Source of the DNA: a virus
IMG/VR virus record: IMGVR_UViG_3300021406_000007
Coordinates: 1-39,972 of that record
Reading direction: 5' to 3' (one strand)
Length of the DNA: 39,972 bases
The notes below the pieces were generated by a model, which worked only from the letters and a program-made list of their open reading frames with translations, had not been told where the DNA came from and made no database searches. Shown piece by piece: positions 35,235 through 39,972 of this stretch. Position numbers and translations under genes: made by a program. Positions within the stretch are counted from its first letter, which is position 1. The number at the start of each line of letters is the position of its first letter.

Positions 35235-35405
35235 ATGCGTATTTACTGTGAAATAAATCTGAATGAATGTATAGTAGAAAAAAAAATGGCCCGGATTTGC
35301 CGTCCGAGCCTTTTTTACACGCATAGGTGTAAGAGGAACTGTAGTAGCTCTATCTTAGCACCTCATGCAATAAAATGCAATAGCCTTATGAGGTGCTATG
35401 TCTAA
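35235..35405 (+). CDS. Leader peptide ORF (56 aa)
   Basis: ATG 35235 has AAAGGAG (35222-35228) at 6-base spacing. The 56-residue frame, MRIYCEINLNECIVEKKMAR to NSLMRCYV, has eight Cys. It passes through the terminator at 35288 and the hairpin at 35357-35397, and stops at 35403-35405, eight bases into the replication initiator gene. Its length and location suggest a regulatory leader and not a structural product. Confidence 0.5.
   Translation: MRIYCEINLNECIVEKKMARICRPSLFYTHRCKRNCSSSILAPHAIKCNSLMRCYV
35288..35316 (+). terminator. Intrinsic terminator inside leader
   Basis: GGCCCGGA (35288-35295) pairs with TCCGAGCC (35303-35310) with one mismatch around a 7-base loop, followed by six T. A second small hairpin TTACAC/GTGTAA follows at 35315-35332. 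Confidence 0.8.
35357..35397 (+). promoter_or_regulatory. Hairpin sequestering the initiator ribosome site
   Basis: AGCACCTCAT (35357-35366) pairs perfectly over 10 bp with ATGAGGTGCT (35388-35397). The ribosome site GAGG is in the stem and the ATG at 35398 follows immediately, so translation needs the stem opened, for example by a ribosome on the leader ORF. Confidence 0.7.
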
Positions 35406-36207
35406 TTTTTCTATTAAAGATGAAAGTTCGAATCATAAATATCGTACTGAATTACCAAATATTATTTTTGAATTAGGTTTAAGCCCATCTGCTTTTGCTT
35501 TATATGCTGCCATTAAACGTTGTGCGGGTGATTCAGGAGTTTGTACTAGATCAACTACAAATCTAGCTAAAATGGCTAATATGAGTCCTAGAACACTTCA
35601 AAGAACACTTCCAGAGCTTTTAGAAAAAAATAAATTTATAAAAAAATCATTAGTAAAATTAACTCCTAGAATTTCTGATTGTGGCGATCAAGATACCAAT
35701 GAATTAACTATAAACGATATATGGCCAGAAAATGCTCAATATTTTCTAAATAATATTAAGGGTGGTGACAAATTGACGGTACCCCCCGTCAAAATGACAC
35801 CTGGTGGTGTAAAAATGACGGGAGGGGTGGTGACAAATTGTCAGGGGGGTGGTGACAAATTGACGGACAAAGAAGAACCCATTAAGAAGAACCTATATGA
35901 AGAAGAACAACACACCCCCAAAGCCCCAATTAAGTTTGGTGTGTGTGTTTCTCTTTTTTCTTTAGATTATGAAAAATTTTGTCAAGAACATGGAAAAGTT
36001 AAAATCGACCTCTTGATCGAAGAGATGAATGATTATTGCCAAGCTCATGGGAAAACATATAAGGGAGCCGCTGGTTATGCTGCTGCAATGCGTAATTGGC
36101 TTCGCAGGAGAAAACAAGATCCCAAATCACAAAATTCAAATACCGATAGGCGTACTCAAAACAAAGATGGTTCTCCTATCGCTAGTCCTGCTGATGGGAG
36201 GTTTTAA
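35398..36207 (+). CDS. Replication initiator (O-like) with N-terminal winged helix
   Basis: 269 residues. N-terminal winged-helix region: LGLSPSAFALYAAIKRCAGD, STTNLAKMANMSPRTLQRTL, PELLEKNKFIKKS (about 28-90), a DNA-binding fold used by phage replication initiators. The middle encodes repeated GGDKLT / GGVKMT words that reflect iterons in the DNA. The C-terminus holds a helical DnaB/loader-binding-like part (MNDYCQAHGKTYKGAAGYAA). A DnaC-like loader follows, as in lambda O-P type modules. Confidence 0.75.
   Translation: MSNFSIKDESSNHKYRTELPNIIFELGLSPSAFALYAAIKRCAGDSGVCTRSTTNLAKMANMSPRTLQRTLPELLEKNKFIKKSLVKLTPRISDCGDQDTNELTINDIWPENAQYFLNNIKGGDKLTVPPVKMTPGGVKMTGGVVTNCQGGGDKLTDKEEPIKKNLYEEEQHTPKAPIKFGVCVSLFSLDYEKFCQEHGKVKIDLLIEEMNDYCQAHGKTYKGAAGYAAAMRNWLRRRKQDPKSQNSNTDRRTQNKDGSPIASPADGRF
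35761..35866 (+). repeat. Iteron cluster, probable replication origin
   Basis: GGTGGTGACAAATTGACGG occurs at 35761-35779 and 35848-35866; GGTGGTGACAAATTG also at 35826-35840, and a degenerate copy GGTGGTGTAAAAATGACGG at 35803-35821. An inverted relative lies at about 35784-35802. Spacing of the last three is 22-23 bases, two helix turns. Location inside the initiator gene matches the lambda ori within O. Confidence 0.75.
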
Positions 36208-36208
36208 C

Positions 36209-36721
36209 ATGTCACAAATAAGCGAAATTAATGGAAAAACTCCTGAGCAAATGGAGAAAATTCTTGAATATATAAAGAATCCAAAAGGTTTTTTCTTAAT
36301 GGCTGGCACAAATGGCACAGGGAAAAGTTTTGTTGCTGAAGCTATTTATAATTCTATCCGTCTGCCCATTCATGAATGGGATTTAAAATTAATGATTTCT
36401 CAAACAGATTTAAATTTAAAATGGCAAAAACAAATCAAAGATTGGGGTGAAACTACATATTTATTAGATCAAATAATTGCAACAAAAATACTTGTTTTAG
36501 ATGACATAGGAACAAGAATACCTACAGAAAGTTTCATGGATTTTTTGTATGCTATTGCAGATAAAAGATATAGCAATAAATTTAATTGTGGAACTATTAT
36601 AACAACTAATTTAAATTCCCAAAATATGCGCTTGAAGTTTGGAGATGCTTTTGTAAGCAGAGTAGCTTCTGGGGTATGTTTAAGAATGGATGGAAAAGAT
36701 CGAAGATTTATAGAATTTTAA
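36209..36721 (+). CDS. DnaC-like helicase loader (AAA+ ATPase)
   Basis: Start ATG 36209 has GGGAGG upstream; 170 residues. Walker A GTNGTGKS (33-40), Walker B ILVLDDIG (94-101), sensor-1 TTN (132-134) and an Arg finger candidate (R151). It is the compact DnaC/IstB type that loads the host DnaB at the origin. The phage has no own helicase or polymerase in the window, so it recruits the host machinery. Confidence 0.88.
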   Translation: MSQISEINGKTPEQMEKILEYIKNPKGFFLMAGTNGTGKSFVAEAIYNSIRLPIHEWDLKLMISQTDLNLKWQKQIKDWGETTYLLDQIIATKILVLDDIGTRIPTESFMDFLYAIADKRYSNKFNCGTIITTNLNSQNMRLKFGDAFVSRVASGVCLRMDGKDRRFIEF

Positions 36722-36730
36722 GGAAAAAAT

Positions 36731-37072
36731 ATGAAGTTTTTACAGTTATTAAATGGTGATTTTTTAAATGTCGAAGAAATATTGTCAGTATATTTCATAA
36801 CAGTTGAGGTTGGATTTAAAAAAAAACATGAATCTCTATTTTCTAAAATAAAAACAAAAAATGGAGACATTTTTGATTTTATAGATTTTCCTGATTCATA
36901 CGGTGTAAAAGAAAAAAATTTTAAATTTGATACAGATGAAGCTATAGCTTTAAATCAATATGCTTTGCAGTATGTTATAGGAACTAATAGAAATTTGTTG
37001 ACAAACGAAGAAATAGAAGAAGAAGCCTGGAAAGAATTCGACATAAATTATATATCAAAATTAGAAATTTAG
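36731..37072 (+). CDS. Hypothetical protein in replication module
   Basis: 113 residues, MKFLQLLNGDFLNVEEILSV to SKLEI. Beta-rich N-terminus, acidic C-terminal helix (TNEEIEEEAWKEFD). It lies between loader and SSB-like gene. No family recognised. Confidence 0.65.
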   Translation: MKFLQLLNGDFLNVEEILSVYFITVEVGFKKKHESLFSKIKTKNGDIFDFIDFPDSYGVKEKNFKFDTDEAIALNQYALQYVIGTNRNLLTNEEIEEEAWKEFDINYISKLEI

Positions 37073-37079
37073 GTAAATC

Positions 37080-37430
37080 ATGAGCAACATAGAGCTAATC
37101 AAATTTGAAGAATTCCCACACGATCCATATACAAAAGCGGTCGCAGTGCTCTCCGTGGATGGCAAATATAATGTTTGCTATGGCAAGAAGCAGATGAAGG
37201 ATGGTGGCTGCTATTGGGCATCTCCTAGCTTTGGCGTTGCTGATGGTAGCGGAAGCAAAGAATACTATGAAGGCTTCAGCATGGACTCAAAGAAAGAAGA
37301 CCAAAAATTCAAAGACTTCATCAAGCAATGCGAAGACAAGCTTCGAGGTAAAGCTGCTCCGTTGCCAGGTTCGGATATCCCATTCATCCAAAGACAAGAG
37401 GCTGCGGAATCGCAAGAGCTTCCGTTTTGA
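37080..37430 (+). CDS. Single-stranded-DNA-binding-like protein
   Basis: 116 residues: a beta domain (AVAVLSVDGKYNVCYGKKQM, CYWASPSFGVADGSGSKEYY) and a flexible tail ending in QELPF. The acidic-aromatic-terminal tail recalls the DDIPF tip of SSB proteins that recruit partners. A place next to loader and resolvase fits. The OB-fold is not proven. Confidence 0.5.
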   Translation: MSNIELIKFEEFPHDPYTKAVAVLSVDGKYNVCYGKKQMKDGGCYWASPSFGVADGSGSKEYYEGFSMDSKKEDQKFKDFIKQCEDKLRGKAAPLPGSDIPFIQRQEAAESQELPF

Positions 37431-37433
37431 TAA

Positions 37434-37917
37434 TGGCCTTAGAAATTCGTACAATAATCAAAGAAGTGATAAAATAGGTAGTCCTGTATGCGGCGATGTT
37501 AAGAAGAAAAAAAATCAACCTGAGCCATCTAATGTCGAATTCGGAACTTTCATCGAGAATAAGCAAATTACGCTTATTCTCGATATCAAAGCCGCAAACG
37601 AGGCTAATCATAGCGAACCATGGCGAAAAAGACACTCGCGCCACAAGGCACAAAAGAAAGCGATTTTCTTGGCATTGCTTAATTGCAAGCAACTAGTAAG
37701 CTTTCCTTGCGTGTTGCGATTTAGCAGATATGCTCCTAAAATGCTAGATTCCCATGATAATTTGCCTATGTCGTTCAAGTGGATATGCGATAGTGTTTGC
37801 GCTCAGGTGACCGGGGAGCTAAGACCGGGATTGGCCGATTCAAATAAATACTTTACAATGCAATACGACCAAGTAAAGTCCAAAAAGTATTATGTTAAAA
37901 TTGAAATAAGTTGGTAA
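37434..37917 (+). CDS. RusA-like Holliday junction resolvase, start/frame unclear
   Basis: The conserved part is in the frame ending at 37917: LILDIKAANEANHSEPWRKR, MLDSHDNLPMSFKWICDSVC, PGLADSNKYFTMQYDQVKSK. The DNLPMSFKWICD motif fits RusA metal-binding aspartates. No ATG, GTG or TTG lies in this frame between the previous stop (37430) and the domain. ATG 37434, 4 bases after that stop, opens MALEIRTIIKEVIK and hits TAG at 37476. A -1 slip on AAAA just before the TAG would join the frames. The alternative is an indel, or a start at 37201 inside the SSB-like gene. Confidence 0.55.
37897..37915 (+). repeat. 19-base direct repeat, copy 1
   Basis: AAAATTGAAATAAGTTGGT, at the end of the resolvase gene, identical to 38138-38156 at the end of the next gene but in a different reading frame, so it is conserved as DNA and not as protein. 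Confidence 0.7.
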
Positions 37918-37919
37918 AT

Positions 37920-38150
37920 ATGTCACGTTGTCCACATTGCAATAAATTATCTCATAGTGAAGATCTCTATGTCTATGTCGACATGAGAGATGTGGAAAAA
38001 ATTGATGAGTTGATGGGCGATATTGATTGGGTTCCTGCATATATGTATGCTAAACCTGGCAATCCTGATGAATGGGGTTATCTTAAAAAATGTGACATTA
38101 AGATCAGATTTTTACTTTTACCAAGTGAACAGATTGAAAAATTGAAATAA
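37920..38150 (+). CDS. Hypothetical small Cys-containing protein
   Basis: Start ATG 37920 gives 76 residues, MSRCPHCNKLSHSEDLYVYV to KLK, with a CPHC motif and a helix-rich rest. It follows the resolvase stop by 2 bases. Possibly a replication accessory; unknown. Confidence 0.6.
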   Translation: MSRCPHCNKLSHSEDLYVYVDMRDVEKIDELMGDIDWVPAYMYAKPGNPDEWGYLKKCDIKIRFLLLPSEQIEKLK

Positions 38151-38156
38151 GTTGGT
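38138..38156 (+). repeat. 19-base direct repeat, copy 2
   Basis: Identical to 37897-37915. It overlaps the stop of the gene ending at 38150. TTGACT at 38159 lies just after and could be a -35 for the collagen-like gene. Confidence 0.7.
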
Positions 38157-38284
38157 GATTGACTTCATAAATCAAAAATATGATACCATGTAGACAACTG
38201 CTCAGTCAGCCAAAAACTTTAGAGGAACTTCATCACAGTTGATTGCGTAGTAACGTATGTCAAAAATGTTTTAGGAGTTTTCCT

Positions 38285-38977
38285 ATGTGTAAAGATGAAA
38301 TACATCAAAAAGATTGTTGCTGCTGTCTTCAAGGCCCTCAAGGCTCAACAGGCTTGCAAGGCCCTCAAGGCGTTCAAGGGGTTCCCGGTGTTCAAGGAAT
38401 GATGGGGCCATCAGGTGTCCAAGGCCCTCAAGGTTTACAAGGACCTAAAGGTGATCCAGGACAAAATTGTGATTGTACTGGTTTGCTTACCTCATTGCCA
38501 TATGCAAACGTTTATGCATCTGTAGCCCAAGTTGTACAGCCATTTAATGTTGGTGCTTTAAAAGATCAAGTGTTATTCGATCAGCAAAATGCTGTCTCTC
38601 CTACTGATTTTGACCTAACACAAATGGCCGTTACAGGAGATATTAAATTCTTGAAACATGGTATCTACCATCTTGCTTGGCAATTGCAAGGGAGAATTAC
38701 ATCGCCTGTTCCAAATCCTGTTCCATCTTGGAGCTTTGGTTTTTGGTTAAATGGCGTTTTGGTTCCTGGCTCAATTTATTCTGGTTTTACCCAAGCTCCT
38801 GGAGATGATGCATGTCATAGTACGTCGGATATAATTATTGAAATTAAAGCTGGTGATATGCTGAGAGTGCGAAATACTTCAATATCAGCAGTTGCACTTA
38901 ATCCTAGCATTACTGGATCAGTATTTCCAATTACAATTGCTAGCGTTAATATTGAAGGTTTAAAAGCCCTTCCGTAA
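38285..38977 (+). CDS. Collagen-like protein with C1q/TNF-like C-terminus
   Basis: ATG 38285 is preferred because TAGGAG lies upstream; 230 residues. A short Cys-rich start ([13 protein letters not shown]) is followed by 15 uninterrupted Gly-X-Y triplets (38333-38467), then CDCTG and a beta domain ([34 protein letters not shown]). The layout matches BclA-like filaments: trimeric stalk plus globular head. As a phage protein it may form a surface fibre or decorate the capsid. Confidence 0.8.
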   Translation: MCKDEIHQKDCCCCLQGPQGSTGLQGPQGVQGVPGVQGMMGPSGVQGPQGLQGPKGDPGQNCDCTGLLTSLPYANVYASVAQVVQPFNVGALKDQVLFDQQNAVSPTDFDLTQMAVTGDIKFLKHGIYHLAWQLQGRITSPVPNPVPSWSFGFWLNGVLVPGSIYSGFTQAPGDDACHSTSDIIIEIKAGDMLRVRNTSISAVALNPSITGSVFPITIASVNIEGLKALP

Positions 38978-38988
38978 GCAATAAAATT

Positions 38989-39016
38989 GCAGGCTGCTTC
39001 TAGGCAGCTTGCTTTT
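38989..39016. terminator. Bidirectional terminator
   Basis: GCAGGCTGC (38989-38997) pairs with GCAGCTTGC (39004-39012) with one wobble, then TTTT. It separates the collagen-like gene from the convergent minus-strand gene. Confidence 0.75.
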
Positions 39017-39287
39017 AACATTGCTTCGAATTTTTCATTTTTTCTTTCTGATCTTCAATCAGCATTTCAAATTCATTCAAGTCATCAATAGCCAACCCAT
39101 GAGAATCAACCATAAAAATAACCATCCTGGCATCAATTCCATATGTGTTATATAAACTTAAAGCTTCTTTCGCAGTAATGAATTTGATTCCATTGCATTT
39201 CTTTTCATAAAACATATTATCAGCAAATGCACCTGCGCGCCTTATATGACGTAATCCGCCTTTAATCTGTTCTTCAGTTGTTTGCAT
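39015..39287 (-). CDS. Hypothetical protein
   Basis: 90 residues, MQTTEEQIKGGLRHIRRAGA to SKQC, with ADNMFYEKKCNGIKFITAKE and ARMVIFMVDSHGLAIDDLNE. The MVDSHG part reads like a small alpha/beta domain. The upstream gene overlaps it by 14 bases. Function unknown. Confidence 0.55.
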   Translation of the reverse strand: MQTTEEQIKGGLRHIRRAGAFADNMFYEKKCNGIKFITAKEALSLYNTYGIDARMVIFMVDSHGLAIDDLNEFEMLIEDQKEKMKNSKQC

Positions 39288-39474
39288 GGCAAATATTCCT
39301 TTTTAATAATTCCATATCCGCTTTTAATTCCAAAATATCTTTAGTATTTGCGCCAATTTTTGCAAATTGAGATTTTCTTTGTCTGTCAAGCTTATCTTCT
39401 AATTCTTCGATTTTTTTCTTTAAAAGGCTAATCTCATCATTTTCAAATAGATCGAGTTGAAATATCGTTGCCAT
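39274..39474 (-). CDS. Small coiled-coil protein
   Basis: 66 residues, MATIFQLDLFENDEISLLKK onwards. Continuous heptads (KKKIEELEDKLDRQRKSQFA; ILELKADMELLKR). First gene of a two-gene minus operon. Possibly a scaffold or regulator; unknown. Confidence 0.55.
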   Translation of the reverse strand: MATIFQLDLFENDEISLLKKKIEELEDKLDRQRKSQFAKIGANTKDILELKADMELLKRNICHANN

Positions 39475-39553
39475 AATATATCCATTTTTCTTTTAAATTT
39501 ACACATAAATTTAAATATGGTAACTTGTTGGAAATTAACAATCAAGGTTTTTT

Positions 39554-39972
39554 ATGGATCAAAGAAAAATTAGTTATATCGTTGCTTTTATCCTTTTTAT
39601 CATTGGCACATTTTTTGCTATTCGAGGCCATGCATATGAATATGAATCATTTAACAAACGCACAGTTTTACACCCTTCACAAGCTCGCGAATATAGGCAG
39701 AAAAAATCTTTTCATCAAGCTCAAGGAATCGAAGCTTATGAGCGAGCACATGAGAAATTTTGGTGGCTCCCTCGTATTAGTGATAGAGCCTTAGCTAGAT
39801 CATGTTATACATCTGCGATGACTACAATAACAGCTACCACACCGCAAAGCAAAATCGTAGCAGTAATAGTAAGTACAATGATAACATATGGTTTAGCAGC
39901 TATGGATGAGTGGGATTATATAAATTATAATCTTGCCGATGCTCAGCATCATTTTGAACTTATGGAATTCTA
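39554..39972 (+). CDS. 5' part of exported small protein spanning the circular join
   Basis: ATG 39554 opens a frame that runs off the window and finishes at 152. Complete length is 147 residues. N-terminal hydrophobic helix SYIVAFILFIIGTFFAIRGH (about 7-26) is a signal anchor or uncleaved signal; the rest is soluble and rich in charged and aromatic residues. No lysozyme motif. It has no visible family. Confidence 0.75.
   Translation, partial: MDQRKISYIVAFILFIIGTFFAIRGHAYEYESFNKRTVLHPSQAREYRQKKSFHQAQGIEAYERAHEKFWWLPRISDRALARSCYTSAMTTITATTPQSKIVAVIVSTMITYGLAAMDEWDYINYNLADAQHHFELMEF
39846..39972. repeat. Terminal overlap copy B
   Basis: Identical to 1-127; one copy should be removed to obtain the 39,845-bp circle. 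Confidence 0.95.

Larger units (their letters stand above)
34976..35397 (+). promoter_or_regulatory. Structured leader before replication genes
   Basis: A 422-base stretch without a conventional gene. It holds a perfect 9-bp inverted repeat (35161-35169 with 35179-35187), a leader ORF, an intrinsic terminator and a start-site hairpin, each listed separately. GCATAA near 35114 can also pair with TTATGC at 35162-35167, so alternative folds exist. Confidence 0.6.

Noticed and set aside
35106-35324. 72-codon minus-strand frame in the leader
   Set aside because: It only mirrors the structured leader and terminator; composition is unlike a protein and no ribosome site is seen.
39525-39794. 89-codon plus-strand frame with TTG start
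   Set aside because: It overlaps the ATG-started frame at 39554, which is longer once joined across the ends, has a clean signal anchor and better composition.
1-39972. CRISPR array, integrase with att sites, insertion sequences, rRNA
   Set aside because: No regularly spaced repeats, no recombinase or transposase motifs and no rRNA-like sequence were seen.

Overview
The window is one complete, circular phage genome cut open at an arbitrary point. Bases 1-127 are identical to 39846-39972, and a gene that starts at 39554 reads through the right end and stops at 152 once the overlap is collapsed, so the true circle is 39,845 bp. The sequence is AT-rich. Gene content is that of a short-tailed tailed phage (podovirus, Caudoviricetes) with P22-like packaging and tail logic: small and large terminase, P22-like portal, scaffold, an N4-gp56-like major capsid protein, a gp4/gp10-like tail tube and hub, and three probable ejection proteins. 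A phage-encoded tRNA-Asn is present. No integrase, RNA polymerase, DNA polymerase or recognisable endolysin was found. The host cannot be read from the sequence; lipoprotein and signal-peptide genes make a Gram-negative host plausible.

Layout. 1-1932: a run of overlapping tiny genes, including three tandem paralogues. 1960-3688: terminase. 3743-6850: accessory block with a free-standing HNH homing endonuclease, a structured intergenic RNA, a DNA methyltransferase-like protein and many small Cys-rich or membrane proteins. 6909-10793: portal and small basic proteins. 11058-15891: scaffold, capsid and head proteins. 15896-16338 (minus): tRNA-Asn and a degenerate PD-(D/E)XK homing-endonuclease-like gene. 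16423-26754: tail tube, three tandem paralogues, tail hub and ejection proteins, with small minus-strand cassettes inserted. 27446-31279: long repetitive tail fibre and further fibre or adhesin genes. 31526-32255: small Lys-rich proteins and a lipoprotein. 32328-34560 (minus): recombination operon (YqaJ-like exonuclease, ERF annealing protein, small genes). 34590-35397: divergent control region with a Cro-like regulator and a heavily structured leader. 35398-38150: replication (O-like initiator containing iterons, DnaC-like loader, SSB-like protein, RusA-like resolvase). 38285-39972: collagen-like protein and minor genes.

The most striking locus is the major capsid gene, 12025-14100. Its coding sequence lies in four exons separated by three group I introns of about 377, 295 and 402 nt. 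Exon-intron borders are fixed by P1 pairing (exon ending in U paired to G), by P10 pairing, by reading-frame continuity, and by covariation of P7 between introns. Each intron carries a short open frame whose ribosome site is the conserved intron core itself. Exon 2 also contains an in-frame TAA inside an apparent insertion of about 39 nt. Matched GAC codons flank this region, which makes ribosome bypassing of the T4 gene 60 kind a testable idea.

The second notable locus is the leader of the replication initiator gene (34976-35397). There a 56-codon leader frame with a strong ribosome site reads through an intrinsic terminator and through a hairpin that hides the initiator's ribosome site, so leader translation may control both read-through and replication onset. 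The initiator gene carries an iteron cluster, as the lambda O gene does.
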